Shown here piece by piece: positions 43,950-57,242 of a stretch of DNA of 64,000 bases. Each line of letters opens with the position of its first letter. The first letter of the stretch is position 1. The stretch is from Carettochelys insculpta. Taxonomy: Eukaryota; Chordata; Testudines; Carettochelyidae. Below the pieces are notes generated by a model, which saw nothing but the letters and a program-made list of their open reading frames with translations, was not told the DNA's origin and made no database searches. The stretch covers positions 64,372,001 to 64,436,000 of the forward strand of contig NC_134137.1 in NCBI RefSeq assembly GCF_033958435.1. Reading direction: 5' to 3'. A program made the translations under genes and the position numbers.

Positions 43950-46900
43950 ATCTGTAGTTTAAAAAAAATAAAAAGTTCTTCCGCAGAATCTGCCACCAAG
44001 AGATCAGGACTCAAAGGCTGAGGTATGGGTGAATTGTGGCTGGCACAGTGCAGAGTATGCTGTGAGGAATGATCAAAAGTAGCCTTGGTTTTGTCAGCAC
44101 TGAGGCCTGACAGAGCAGTCCGCTTTGGAAGCTGAGAATAATGTGAACACAAGAGGCTGCTTGCTGCTTTCCCATGCTCCACCCCGAAACTAGGGGACAT
44201 GGTGTGGGGGAGATAGAGCCTCTGTGCCATCAGGCAAGTTCCCAGATAGCTATGAGCAAAAAGCAACTAGAACACAGCTGAAAATGGTGCTCAGTGTATC
44301 TTATTTGGGGATAACACTGGAAAATGTTTGGCTTGGCCAGATTGGGTTTAGGGCGTTAGCATGTTCAGTGTGCTTTAGGACCCAGGCATTCCCTCCATTC
44401 TGCCAGAAAGCCAGCCAGAGACTCCAGCTGGTTCAGGCAGAAGCAGCCCAACTTCTCTAGGGGAACTTCCTATGGTTCTGAGGGATGTCCTTTTTCAGTG
44501 CTGATTCGCTGTTGATGCCAATCTTCCTTCCCTCACTGCCTCTTCAGTGCAGATCCACAAAGATACCTATATGTCCAAGCCCCAGTTTTAATCACCAGCG
44601 TTGTCCACAAAACTGCCACTCCACCACCACCTGACCCTGTACGCATTTAAACTCCTGAAGTAGCAATTCCCTAAGAACCTACATTTCTGCTGCCCTTTAG
44701 GCATCCGGACACGTCACCTGCCCGAGCCTCAGAGTAATCCACACACAGGGGAGATAGGCGGCGGAGCTCTTCTCTTTCTTTGGGGCCCAATCCGGTAGGT
44801 GTGCCTCATGGATCAGATTCCATTCAAAATCTGGCCCAAAGAAGAGATGTCGGAGATCTGGGTTCCTTCCTACCTTGGGCAGAGGGGCAGGGTTTGATTG
44901 GGGGTTGCACTATAAGCTATGGAATAGTGTGTGTGTGTGCTGGGGGTCCCTCAATACTTATTCCACTGTGAATCAATACTTAGAGGCTAAGAGAGCAAGA
45001 CCATAACTTTAACCTGGTCCTTAAGGTATTCTCCTCATCTGCAATGAGTGTCCAAATTGGATCAGCTTCAACAGGTGAGATTCAAAGGCCCCATAGTACA
45101 GCCAGTGGAGTACACACATGAGAGGTGAGAGGCACCTGTTGGATTTGTTTCCCTTCTCTCAGAGCAGGGAATTGATCCCGAGTGTCTCACATCCCAGACA
45201 AATATTGTAAGTGCCAGGTGAAAATTAAAAGGTGAGCAGGGTGACATGTTTCAACCAAGGGCAATGTCTTTTGGACTGGACTGGATTATAGACTCTGTAT
45301 CCTTGTGGACCAGAGAATGTATGCAACTCCATGGGGAGAGCGTTACCCAATGGGGGTTGGGTGGAAGGCCGAGGTTCTGTGACTAAGGTGAATCGTTCAG
45401 GTTGTAATACCTCCAGAGGCACCTTAATACCACCCAGTGCACCTCTTAAAGGGAACTATCTGCGGACCACCTGAATGGAGCTCACGGACTACAGCTTGAG
45501 ACCCTCCTGATCTAGTGTTTGCTTGTTAAAGACAGGATACTTGACCAGAGGGATTGTGGGTCTGATCTACTAGGGCAATTCCTATGTGCCTTTGGAAACC
45601 TACAAAAGAACACAGGTGTTGTGAAAGGGCGTGGCGGTGTTGGAAGATTCATTAAGCACTGTTGCGAAATCTTTAATCAGGTTTTACTCCTACCCATGCA
45701 ATGTGGATTGAATTTAAGTCACAGGTTTTCATTATGATTTAATTCAACTTGCAGAAAGCCTGGATCAAATACTTTATTTTAATCTTAAGTATATTTTTAT
45801 TTTACCCAAAGATAAATTAATTTTCAATGGTTGGTATAATCTTTAAAATCTGTTGATATGCAACCAGATATAAACTATATTAAATGGGGTACTTCTGGTT
45901 ACCCAGATGTGTACACCATGTCTGTACACATCTGGTTAACCAATTATACATCTTAAACAATAATTTTAATTTCTTACTTGCTCGCTGTATTTGATTATGA
46001 ATTGGAATCAATGGAAAATGCACAAAACCAGCATTTTAAAATTGTCTTTGTTAGCTAAAACTACCTTAAAATCTATAGAACACATAACAAAAGTCTGTGT
46101 ATCAAAACATGTTTCGAATTTGATATTAAGATTTATTAAATAAAGTAGCAATTGGTTAGTCAAGTGACATTGTTTTCTGATCAACATGTGCCAGATGGTT
46201 AAAGGTATTTAGGCACACACCCCCCTCCTGAAATTCAGAGAGGAGACCTAATGAGCTTTTCAAAAACAAGCAGGTAGGGTACTGAACCCGCAGTGAAACC
46301 ATCTTTAGGTGCCTAACAACCTTTAACATCTGGTTCTATAGCTGTCTGGTTTTTGGAATTAGTAGAGCTCATGTGCTCCCAAATGATTCTGCCTGATCGA
46401 TGGAAAGAAGTCAAACAGCAGGGGTAAAAGTTGATTCCTATATTAGTCAGAATTTGCTATTATGTTTCTCTGAAATTACAACCTTAAGCTAGCCTGAACT
46501 TCTGGGTCCCCAAGGCAGTCTCTCTGCCCAGCTTTAGTTTTCAGCCCCTCCATTGTGACAACAACTGATTTGATGCTGGTGGTTAACATCCTGTTACATG
46601 TTTCAGTGCTCTTTTCACAGCACTAGTATGCATTAACTGGAACTGCAGAAGTGCAGTTACTGACACGGCATTGGCTGCTACTGGTAAATCACGGCATGAT
46701 GGTTGCTTGGAGGCATGCCATATGGCAGCTGAATGCACTGGAGAAGAATGTCACCCCTTCTCCTCTACTCAGAAAAGGCTTTGTTATGGACCTTTATGCA
46801 TGAAGGGGGCCAGAAGATGCCATCCCCACGAGAAGTTGGTGTGAGTACAAGATCTGGAAGCAGCCAAAACTGGAAGAAAGCTAGTAGGGGAGTTAGCAGT

Positions 46901-48212
46901 GGGATAGGAACTCCCAGGACACTGTTACTGCCCTGCAGAAGGGTAGTACATGTTCCCCCTTTTCTCTAAGGAAGGGGCATGTGCTGACAGGAAGGCAGGC
47001 AGAGCTGGAAGGCTGGAGTTCTGCTGGCTAGAACGGAGGCTTTGTGGTGAGCTGGAGCATGGGAGGTGGGTTTGAACTACAGGGTTACTGAGGTGGACTT
47101 TGTACTTGGGACACTGAGGACTATTTAGGGCTGTTTGCCCCGTTTGAGGGGAGGTCTGCTGATAGCCTTGACAAAGACCCTTTGGGGCCCCCTGGGAGCC
47201 ATGTATAGAGAGGACAGATGGACAATGTTGTGGAAATGCATTGGGCCCCAAGGGGGAGCCAGGTGAATGGTGTCCCTGCTGCCGAAGTCACTGCTGAAGT
47301 CAATGTCTTGCTGAGGATTCCCCTAGCACGGAGTGGGTGTGTCGGCAGAGTTGGCCTGCTCTGCCCTCTCTGAAGCCATTGTTTAGGTGTTGGGCAGGGT
47401 GAGGGAACAGCCAGAGCAATTCTCTGCTCACATTGTCAAGTTTGTGTAGGCAAGAGACTTTCCTGATCAAGAGCCAGGCTGGGGAGATGATCTGTGTCCG
47501 TTCTGAGCCCAGCATAATAAGGGCACGAGAGGTTCTGGCCCACAGTTACTGGGATTTGTAAGGGGTTTTAGGAAAGAGCGAGTGGAACGTGCCATTTCAG
47601 GCCCCTACAATGCTTAACTTCAGCCTCTTAACAATTTGCATAGTTAGTAATGTGTTGCTAGCCGTCACAGAGAGCCAGGAAAGCAGAAGTAACTACACAG
47701 GCAAGTTTCCTCTTTCAGAACTGAGGTCTGTTTGGTTCGCTCATCATCTTCCCCTTTCGCAGGAAGAACGTGCTTGATAGTGTGGGTTTTGAATTCAGCA
47801 TGTGCCGTCTCCTATTAGTAATGCACTGATTCAGACGGTGGGGCTCAGAGCCCAGTTTGGGTTGGGATCTTGTAGCCGAAGCTGGACTAGGACTTGTTGG
47901 GCTTTAATGGCATGGAAATCTTGGAGCTGTTCTGATGAGATTTTGGCCCAAAATGAGAGGGACTCTTCCAGCTTGAGAGAATTTGGCTGCATTTAAGAAT
48001 AGAGCTCAAGAGTTGCATCCATCCACAATCAAGTCCCCAAGTGCTGGTTGTGTTCTGGGGACTGAAATTGCTCCTCCTGCAGAAGGCTCCATTCTAAAAT
48101 TCAAAGGGCTACATTGAGTATTTTCTTGCTGACCCCCTTTAACAAGCAGCAACCTTGTATTGATGTAGCTCTCTTACTGACAGACCCCTTCTGTTTCAAC
48201 AGCCTAAATAGG
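43950..48212. other. Unassigned DNA with a SINE-like fragment
   Basis: No supported exon. A GT run lies near 44928. The moderately GC-rich part at 46700-47530 may be an old unclassified repeat. A SINE-like antisense piece is listed at 45130-45215. Elsewhere I see nothing recognisable. Confidence 0.45.
45130..45215 (-). repeat. SINE-like fragment (tRNA-type promoter region)
   Basis: GGGAATTGATCCCGAGTGTC followed by TCACATCCCAGACAAATAT is the antisense of a MIR or tRNA-SINE promoter end (a GGGA-TTGA-CC box B-like segment). Old and short. Confidence 0.5.
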
Positions 48213-48746
48213 ATTCACTTCACTGTTCTGAAAGTCTGAGGGGAAGCTGTGTTAGTCTGTAACGTCACAAATAATGAGCAGTCCTGTGGCACCTGAGAGA
48301 CTAACACAGTTCATAGTTCAGGAGCTTTTGTGGGTAAAACTGGCATTCTCTCATCTGGTAACGTCCTGCAAAGGGCAGGATGAGGGATGACCCTGGATCA
48401 GAGAGTAGGTGGAATCAGCTGGCAGCACTGCAGGAGGGGCAGCAAGGCTGGGCCAGAGGTGATGTCCCCTAGCAGCACTTTTAGGGTGGCCAGGGCCTGT
48501 GTCCCCCAGCAGCTCTAGGTGGGGCTGGAGTGCTGGGGCTGGGGAACTGGTTGCAGTGGTGAGCAGCAGCCAGGGAGCCAAAGCTGGAGAGCCAGCAGAG
48601 GGTGGCCAGTGACGGGGGGGCACTAACCTCCCCTGGTCTGGCAAACTCCCTTACTCAGGACCACTGAGGTTCCAAGTGTGCTGGACCAGGCGGGTATATT
48701 AAATGTGAGTCACTAAGGTGCCACAGGACTGCTTGTTATTCACTTC
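48213..48746. mobile_element. Inverted PLE-tail pair of a second subfamily, with GC-rich centre
   Basis: The minus-strand part is at about 48238-48352 (GTGTTAGTCTGTAAC, AGCAGTCCTGTGGCACC, GAGAGACTAACAC). The plus-strand part is at about 48708-48737 (CTAAGGTGCCACAGGACTGC). Between them is about 350 bases of GC-rich sequence unrelated to the tail. ATTCACTTC at 48213-48221 and 48738-48746 may be the target duplication, but 13 extra bases separate the left copy from recognisable tail, so this is tentative. Confidence 0.6.
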
Positions 48747-51700
48747 TAATGGAGCTACCCATCTGCTGAAATGCAACCCCAGTGCACAGCTGTGCTACAG
48801 CACCATTTAGAACAGGAGGGGACGAAGAATCAGGTTTGAGTCAAATGCCAGGAGGAATTTTCAGCAAAAGGTGGGAAAAGTGAAGGAAAATGGATTTTTT
48901 GATGGGGTTAAAAAAAGTAGCAGTCTTGAGCTGATCCCAAGGCTTTTGCCACTTCCTCAAGCTCCTGGATTTCAGCAGCCTTCCTCCAATCACAAATGGA
49001 GCCCCCTGATCTCTAGTCCGGTACTTAATTGAGTGGGGAGCTGGAATGAGAGCGACATGAGAACCGGCCTCACCACAAAACTGCACTGGCTGTGTGGGAG
49101 CTAGACTTTGACAGATACATGCATACAGTGGGGTGTGTCACGATATGAGCCCTGAGAGCAACCAGCTACATCGTAAGTGTTAGATTTTTATTTCAAAGGC
49201 AGACAGGAGATAAGTGAATGAAACTGCACCATAGCTCTGAGTGCGACTTGTTTATGACAGGGGTGAGCAAATTTTTTGTCAGGCCCTGCTTTTCGTCCCT
49301 GCAATGAGCAGCCCCCAGCCTCCAACCTGTACTCCAAACCAATGGAAATTTCAGTTATTTTCATATGAAAAGGGAGGGGAAAAAACCCCAAAAAGCCTGT
49401 CGGCATGTGTAAGAGAAGTCTGTAGAATGTAAAAATGGTGTTAATCAGTATGTAAATGTGAACAGCCAGACATTAAAGCAGTAACAGATTTCAACATTTT
49501 TAATGAGGTGGATGAGCCTGAGACACAGCAGCTGCTCATGCTGCACCCTCCTTACAAAATCTCATGCCCTCCCACCCGAGGAGGCCTATCCCCCATTTTG
49601 GCATCCCTGGATTATTGTAATACTGTCTTTTTGTGAGGCACTTTCTCTTTAAATAAGGCTGTCTTGGCAATTGTATGGGTAGCAGAGAGGCCATTGTAGT
49701 CTCCTGAGATGCGGAGAGCTGGCATGGGCTGAGCCAAGCGTGCTTTGTAAGGGAAAATGAGAAAGCAAGCGGCATGCAGGACATCAGGATGGAGCAGCAG
49801 TAAAGCAAAAGTTAGCTGAAGAATTGAGGTACCACGATCAACACAAGAGGCAATGAGAAGAGGATTATAATGATTGTCACCTTTTTGGCATAACAGTAAT
49901 GCAAATAAGGTTAGAATAATCCACATTTGTTTTCATGCTAACGAGTGGCTGCCAGCAGTGTGTTCGAAACGTGTCCTGAGTGAGTGGTAGGACACGAGCC
50001 AGTTATGTTGAATGGTTACTCCAATATTTTCTCTGGAATCCTTTAAACAATATTGTTACCATCATCTAGCTGACATTTCTGGAGTTCAATTTTGCACACC
50101 TGGTAGGGACGTACTAAATCAAATTTACTGGGTGCCCACATTGGCACTTGTATTCCTGCCCCTGGTTAGGAGTAAGGGAAGTGAGTGGGGAAAAAGTGCT
50201 TCAGTCAACCTCCCTTAGAGGAGCCGGTGCAGAAGCTGGAATGAAGGCATGTTGACTGCAGCTTTGTAATTAACCTCACTGGAATTGTGTACCTTAATTC
50301 AGCCTTCCACTGTAACGTAGATATGTCCACTGAATAGACAGGAAAAGCACATTTAAGACAGGCAAAATACTGTAGCTCTCTGCCTTGTAGCCATGTCAGC
50401 CTACTGTAATCTTCCCATCTGTACATCTGCTGCCACACACGTGCTTCTGTGATCACAGAATTTTTCTGCCAAATGACAGAGGGGGACAGAGTTTTGTGCA
50501 TCCCAGGGTTAAGTATATGCACTGTAATTCACACAGGGCATCATGTGAGCTGTATAGCCAGCCAGTCATCCTTACCATTTCAAAGTGTACAGCCTGATGG
50601 TATTAAGGTGTCTTATCTATACTAGCAAATGTGTTCTCTAAGCCTTGGAGATAATGCAAGGTGATAGGAGATGACATGTCTCAGCCTGGTTCCTTCCCTG
50701 GAGGGTGTAGTAGACACTTACCTAATTATCTTAGCACTGTGTATTGTCTGAGTCACAGTGTCAATCCCTTTGCATATCAGCATTTTGCATACAGAGCCAA
50801 AATGCTAATCCAGAGATTGTGAAATCCTTGAGAGGAAGTTTGCAGGAAGAAATAAGAGGAAGAATAGACTGTCCACTAGTAAAGCCTGTGGATTGTTGAA
50901 ATAGATCATGGGGTGGGGGGACCAAAGACATCCTCTGCATCCTTCACCTCGGGGACAAGTTGACAGCATTGTTTGTTTCCTGAGAAAGGATCACAGCCTG
51001 CCTGGCTGGAAAGCGTGGGTGAGTAATACTTCCATGAAGAGGAGAGAGTATCTTGTTAGTCAGGGCTAGGCTGCAGAATGCACGTTATTTTATTTGTACC
51101 ATTTCCAGTTTTTCTCCTCACTGTTGTTTGAGTCTGTGCTTCGATAAATAAATTTACTTTTCCCTGTGCTGTGCAGTGAGTGGTGCAATAGTCACAGGGC
51201 GACTGGGAAGCTGAGGTGGGCTGTTGCTTTGGTGAATCAGTAAGTACTGGGAGTGTACAGTGGAACAGGGGCTGGGCGCTGCAGGGAGATGCTCAAATAG
51301 CTGTGGGGCTTGGCAGGTACCTATGGCTAACCTGCAGCGGGCCAGCGGGGCCCATGGAAGCTGAGCGGGAAGTGCTTGTCTTGCCGATTGTCATACGGGA
51401 GCTGACCCCCCCCAGGCTCAGACAAGCCTTTCGTATGCTGTGAGCCATCTCACAACTGTGGATACCCGTGGGGAGTGTCACTATTTCCGGGACCCAGTGT
51501 CTTGCTTTATCACCACACATTGTTTCCCTTTTCAGGAAAGTGAAGCAGTTGTGTGGTCTTAGCAGCAAAAGAGAGAACCTCCCCACCTTGCTACTCGGCT
51601 GTATGGAGATACGGTAGCGCTGTGTCTAAAGATGCTGAGTGCCTGTCCTGCACAGATACAAAACTGGTATCCACAGCTGCAAAAAGGAGCTGCAGAGAGC

Positions 51701-52135
51701 TGCCTCCACACCCACAGATATGGCTACGTGTGGGTATCGAGGGGATATTCGGGCATTTGCAGGGCCTTACACATGGAAGTAGAAGTCCTAGTCCTGGGAG
51801 CCTGCAAAAGTGCCCTCAGTCTCTTGCAGGGCTGATGTTCCATGTGGGTGGGACCTGGCTGCCCTCAGGACCATATTTGTCCGATCAGTATATTTCTGAG
51901 TGCTTTGATGTGTTCTGTGTCTGGCTCGGAAAGCAGCTTTGCAGTGATACAGCTACCCTACCAGAAAAGCCCCACTCACGGCAGGCTGCTTCAAAGGAGT
52001 GCATTTTACCCACAGCCATAGCACTGTTCTAGTTGAACAGCAGGTGGTAGCAAAACTGGCTTTCTACTTGTGCTGATCCTAAAGAAGTATTTCTGGCTAT
52101 CTTCTGCAATTTGTTTTGAACTTCTGCCCTAATAT
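48747..52135. other. Unassigned intergenic DNA
   Basis: No supported exon. CAGGGGTGAGCAAATTTTTT at about 49257 resembles one end of a hAT-type repeat without a found partner. The interval 50900-52030 is moderately GC-rich and may be repeat-derived. Confidence 0.45.
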
Positions 52136-52590
52136 TAGTAGGCATCCTTCAGTCTGCATAGACTATGGATCGCGCCCTTTATAGTTTCAGTCGAGGACTT
52201 CATTTACAGTGTCTACTGTGACTATGAAGACCCACACGAGAGTGACAGTCCTTGCTGCATCTCTTGCAGATGTGGTGGGTGTCTGGCAAGTCCTTATTGT
52301 GCTTTCTGTGCACTCGCTTCTCTGCTAGCTGTCTGATCCTCATCTCGCCTTTCTGAAGGACCTTGTGTAGCCCCTGCCTCCATCTGCTGCGATCGTCTGC
52401 TGGTTCTTCCCAGTTGTCCAGCTCGATGTCTACCTCTCTGAGGTCTCTCTTGCAGACATCTTTGTAACGCAGCTGGGGGCGTCCGGGAGGTCTTTTGCCA
52501 GAGGCTAGCTCACCATACAGGATGTCTTTTGGAATCCTTCCATCATTCATCCCGTGGACGTGGCCAAGCCAGCGGAGCCGATGCCCTAAT
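52136..52590 (-). mobile_element. LINE 3' end with C-terminal zinc finger (CFDP2-like), second copy
   Basis: The minus-strand frame 52200-52550 reads MNDGRIPKDILYGELASGKR, GRPQLRYKDVCKRDLREVDI and a linker, ending CKRCSKDCHSRVGLHSHSRH, a C2H2-type knuckle. It parallels RWTGYVIRMEKSRIPKQLLY and the finger of the LINE at 12.1-13.5 kb, but it is a different subfamily. It is strongly 5'-truncated. The short 3' untranslated part ends with CATAGTCTATGCAGACTG on the minus strand. Confidence 0.82.
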
Positions 52591-53034
52591 ATTATTATTA
52601 ATGATATCAGCCTGTTAGTGACAAACCTTCATGCTTCCTGGATGGCTTGGGGTGTTGTGCAAAAGACCCTTGGATTTCCATAAGGGGCTCCTCCGACAGC
52701 TTCTGCCAGGGCCAGCTGAAGTAGGAAAAAGAGGAAGTCACAAGCGGAAATGAAATATTTTCACCACAGCCAAATGAAATAGTTGTTGCGGGCTCCTTTA
52801 TGCCTCAGTTAGAGTGGCAGCATGGACAAACAGCTGGGGCAATGACTCCCAAGGGATTTGGTTACTCTGGTAAAATTATTTATCCAGCTGGTATCACAAC
52901 ATTTTTATAGCATCGTTCAGACCAATTCTACTCAGTTGTTGTGTAGGGTTAAATTCCAGAGGTCAGCACACCAAATGGGGCTTCCAAGGTAGCATGTGAA
53001 AACCTGTGTGAAGTTACATAACTTATTTCAATGG

Positions 53035-53280
53035 TCTCAAGTTGCAGTGGGGGAGGTCGAGGTTAGACATTAGGAAAAACTATTTCACCAGGAGGGTGGT
53101 GAAGTACTGGAATGTGTTACCAAGAGAGATGGTGGAATCTCGATCCCTCGAGATTTGTAAGTCCTGGCTGCTTAAAGTCCTGGCTGGGATGATTTAGTTG
53201 GGGTCGGCCCTTCTTTGGGCAGGGGGCTGGACTGGATGACCTCCTGAGGTCCCTTCCTGCCCTAGGATTTTGTGATTTGT
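53035..53280 (+). mobile_element. CR1 LINE 3' end
   Basis: GAGGTTAGACATTAGGAAAA, then GGTGAAGTACTGGAATGTGT, ATGGTGGAATCTCGATCCCT and GGGCTGGACTGGATGACCTC follow the C-terminal coding order of CR1 ORF2. It ends near GATTTTGTGATTT, a diverged form of the CR1 terminal octamer. 5'-truncated, as usual for CR1. Confidence 0.88.
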
Positions 53281-55069
53281 GCATTCACTTACCTTACTGC
53301 ACATGCAAAACTCATGGCTTGCTCATGCAAATAGCCATGGAAGCCACTGCATCCGTGTAAGTTTAGGAGATGCACCTACAACTTAAATGTATAGATTCTG
53401 AAAATCTGGTATTCACATAAATCACAGAAAACAAGACATTGTGCCATCATTTATATTTGTATTCTGTTCCACACTGAGTATATTATTGATCCATAACAAA
53501 TAACAATGAGGCAGCCAGTCAGATCTAAATGATAGACGTAGGGAATAAAGTTCAGAGGGACAGACAAAGGAGCAAGAATATTCTTTCAGTTGCAGCTTAC
53601 AAAGAAGAGTTGGCCTGGCCCAGATACAGCCACCTGCAGTCAGCAACCTGTATAGCTGTGTCAGCACAAACAAGGCAAGCTGTGTTTCGAAACTGGGGGG
53701 ACCTGCAGTAGTGAAAGCAGGATAAACAGCGTCAGGGCAAACTTCAACTTTCCTTGTTTGCAAGAGAGATTTGGCCTGATGCAACTACACTGGTTGCTGG
53801 CCCTGCCTGGTTGGATTAAAGCCAACTGCTTATCACAAGCAATAATGGCAACTTAGGGGAACAGACTGTCACACTACGAAGGCTGTGAGGAAGGGCAGAA
53901 AGAAGGCTAACATCCGATGAGGGGGAGAGAGTGCAATAGCTGAAACAATTTTGTTGACAGTTTTGTAAACTGGATGGGACACGTGGATTAGTATTGGGCA
54001 TTGAGCCTAGAGCTGTTGCAGCTTTTGCTGTTTTTTAATGGGTTTTCTCAGCAGCTAGCTTGCCCAATACACACGTGCTTGTAACTGCACCGAGTTACAG
54101 TCTTGCATGTTTGTAGGAGGCCTATAGCCCACGTTCGTTGCCCAACAAAAGAGGGGCTGAGTTCTAGGATATACCAAGTGATCAGTGGCCCAGTTCTTGT
54201 TTGGAAGAGACGTGGTACACAACTGCTAATAAAGCAAAAGCACGTACGTTGGAGAGGCGCTACTGCACCCCAGTAGTTAGCTGTCAAGCGTTCAGATACA
54301 GTCCAGACCTAAAACTTACGTTGACAAGACTGCAGCATCAGGGAAAAGAGACCATGTGACGGCAGGTAAGGCCGTTAGCTTTTCTCTGTGGCCCAGTTTT
54401 CCCTTCCCTTCTCCCCTCCCCACCAGTTCCACAGGAGTGTCTGGGTCTTCAGTGCACTGATCTCCACCTCTGTGCGCACAAGAGGAGGGAGGTTGAAGTG
54501 CCTCCACGTCCTTCCAGAGCAATTATTCAACCACAGCAAAATTCAAACAGAAAGCAACGGTGATGGAGAAAGCCACCGTCCTCCTGCCCTTGGCAGGCTG
54601 AGGCCTTGCCCCTCAGGGGGATTTCTTTGGGGTTTTTTTTCCACTCCTCAGGCATGGGGTTTCACCACTGCTTTAGTTGGCATCATAAGGGTGCCCAAAT
54701 TCCACCCACCCACCCCCCGGGCAGCAGGTGTCATAAGCAGGGGAGGGTAATGCCTTCCCAAACTCTCACCCCGGGCCTGTGCATGCTCCACCAGAGCCCC
54801 GCCCCCAGCCTCCCTCCCCTAGACAGTTGTTGTAGTGTCTCAGAGGCTGGGGCAGGCAGTTGGGGGTCGTGCTGCCTGTCATCCTCATGTCCACCCAGTG
54901 CTAGGTCTGGCAGCTTGGCTGTTGGGCTGCTGCGTGTTTGTAACAGTCACTTCATAACAGCCTATGTAAAAGTGACATGTATCTTCAAATACTAAACCGG
55001 CTGTAGCAGTAGAGCTGCTTGGGGGCTGGCTGGGGGGCGGGGATTATTTATCTCCTTTCTCCCCGATTT
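53281..55069. other. Unassigned intergenic DNA
   Basis: Nothing supported. A GC-rich part at 54400-54900 with C-runs gives several overlapping spurious frames. Confidence 0.45.
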
Positions 55070-55223
55070 TTAAATATTGAGTCTGTTCTGGTCTGGCTAT
55101 GGTCTGAAGAAGTGGGTCTGTCCCACGATGGCTCACCTAATAAACTATTCTGCTAGTCTTTAAAGTGGTACTTGACTGCTTTGTGTTTTGATAGTGTATA
55201 GGCTAGCACAGCTTCCTCTCCGG
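55070..55223 (+). repeat. PLE tail, plus strand
   Basis: It starts AAATATTGAGTCTGTTCTGG like the region at 2676, carries CTGAAGA and the GTGGG/CCCAC stem, and ends with GTGTATAGGCTAGCACAGC. The GAAA of the hairpin core is changed to GATG, so the ribozyme-like core is broken in this copy. Confidence 0.85.
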
Positions 55224-55744
55224 TAAGTTCAAGTATCAGGGTTTTCAGGGGCTCTGACTGAATTTGCTATAATGGGTAAGCTATATTGTAAGCTATACAG
55301 TATATGGTGTCACGAGTAATCTTTTCATAATACCCCCAGTGCACTTGCACCTAGTACTTTTCAAACAGCACTACATCATAGTACACTAGTAGACAAACTT
55401 CAGTGTGCCCCAGCAGGTTTCACACAGACTAATTAATGTACAACACATTAATATGCTTTAGCAGCCACTCCCCAGTAGTCTGCTTTCCTCTTCTGGTGGG
55501 AGAAACCCTTAGATACAAATAACCATTATTATTTCTTCTTCCTCCTCTTTTTTAAATTTCTGTATCTGTTAAAAATTCAAAAACAAAAAACAAACCCAGA
55601 AACTCTGTGTAAATTCCTGAAGTAGGGACAATATAGTTAGTTATATTGAAGTAAATTAATCTGGCAGAGTAATTTAACCAGTTGGTCTTTGTTGCCTTGA
55701 TAGTACCATGTGACCAAAGTTTGAGCCTAAAGAACAAGGAGGGG

Positions 55745-55865
55745 TGTGACGAAGTGGGTCTTTGCGCACGAAAGCTTATGCTTCAAAATATCTGTTCATC
55801 TATAAGGTGCCACAGGACTTCTGGTTGTTCAAGGAGGGGTGTGGCACCTGAAAGATTAACAGCAT
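55745..55865 (+). repeat. PLE-type tail of the second subfamily
   Basis: GACGAAGTGGGTCTTTGCGC, ACGAAAGCTTATGCTTC and TATAAGGTGCCACAGGACTT are the other common version of this tail, related to the copy at 48238. The first base of the CTGANGA box is G here. Confidence 0.75.
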
Positions 55866-56640
55866 TATTTGAGCCTGCTTATCCTCTCTCAGCAGTTTGA
55901 CACCTCTGCTATCTGTTTAGCTGGCTGGAGTTTCTCTGGAAGTACACAGTATAAATGAGAGGAGAATCAGGCTTAAAGGACTTCGCTGAGGCTCTTCGAA
56001 AAAGAGATTTGATGCAAACAGGTGTTCGTGTTTATGTTCAGCTGAGACTCACCAACTTTGTTTGTCTGTATGTTTTGATTAAATTTGTCACAGCCCCTTG
56101 CTTTTCTGGCACGGGGACGTTGCCCCTGCTGCCTTCTTATTTTAGAAAAGCATGATAGCAAACAATACAACTTAAGTTCTGTTTTTACTATGTGAGAAAT
56201 ATAAAATTACTGCTGGTTAAAGCTCTGGAAGAAAAAACAAACAAACAAACATACCAGCAGGGGATGCTAGTACACAAGGAAAGACTGTTCTACATTAAAG
56301 GCTTAGGAGCAGGTCCTTCCTTTCTCTCCACCTGACTCCCCAACTTTCCCTTTTCACAGGAAGCAGTGGAATGCCCATGTGGCACTGGTCTGAGCTCAGC
56401 CTTAGCTTTTGCAGAAATAGCTGGATTCTCCCACACACCAAGCCACGGGAATGCCTCGCATCAGAGCTCTATACCTCACATTTTCTTCACATTTGTCCAT
56501 CCTTCGACTATTTCTTAAAAATTTGCTCCTGCATACCAGACATAGCCTTCTTCCAGTGTTAATGTAGGTGGTGGTGGACTAGGGCAGCCACCTGTCCCAA
56601 TTTTACTGGGACAGTCCCTTATTTAAGCTGTCTCACAGCC
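55866..56640. other. Unassigned intergenic DNA
   Basis: AT-rich sequence; a short AAAC tandem (AAACAAACAAAC) lies near 56236. No gene or mobile element recognised. Confidence 0.45.
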
Positions 56641-56689
56641 ATCCCAACTTTTTAAAGAAAATGGGCAAATTATCCCATATTTTTTGGGG

Positions 56690-57130
56690 GGGGCCTTATT
56701 CCCCAGCACCTGGTATCTCAGGGGAGCAGCCGCCGCTGCAGGCGGCTGCCCAGTTCCCTGGTGCCCCATGCCTTGGGGAGGTAGTGTCTGCTGCACAGGA
56801 GCTCCTCTGTGGGGCAGCTGCCCCATTCCCTTGCACATCATGGTGGCAGCCCCCTTTGCTGGCAAGCTCTGCCACAGGGTGGCTCCCTCATTATTCAGCA
56901 TCCCATGCCTTGGGGAGGCCGCTCCTGCTGCAGGGAAGCTCCTCTGTGGGCAGCTACCCTGTTCTCCAGCAAGGCCAGGAGGCTGCAGAGCCCCTATTTT
57001 TGGCACCCACTCACCGCCAGGAGCTTGTGGAGACCCCAACCGCCACTCCCTCTCATCAGAAGGCTGCAGAGCTCCCAGTTCCAGTGCCTCACCATGGGGC
57101 AGTAGCCCCCATCACCAAGGAGCCCTGACT
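56690..57130. repeat. GC-rich minisatellite-like repeat, period about 138 bases
   Basis: CCCCATGCCTTGGGGAGG at 56763 recurs as TCCCATGCCTTGGGGAGG at 56901. Downstream of both, CTGCTGCA(CA)GG and AGCTCCTCTGTGGG also match. Two diverged units are visible and the flanks are degenerate. The long frames across it on three frames are due to the base composition. Confidence 0.7.
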
Positions 57131-57242
57131 GGCTGGGGGCCTGTGTGTGCCATAGGGCAATGTGGCCACCACATGTGGGGCCTAAGGTATTAGTGAGACG
57201 CAGTGGATAATGTAATAGCTTTCATTGTACCAGTTTCTGTTG

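Noticed and set aside
56661..57193. Overlapping frames of 138-169 codons
   Set aside because: All arise from the same GC-rich 138-base repeat block.
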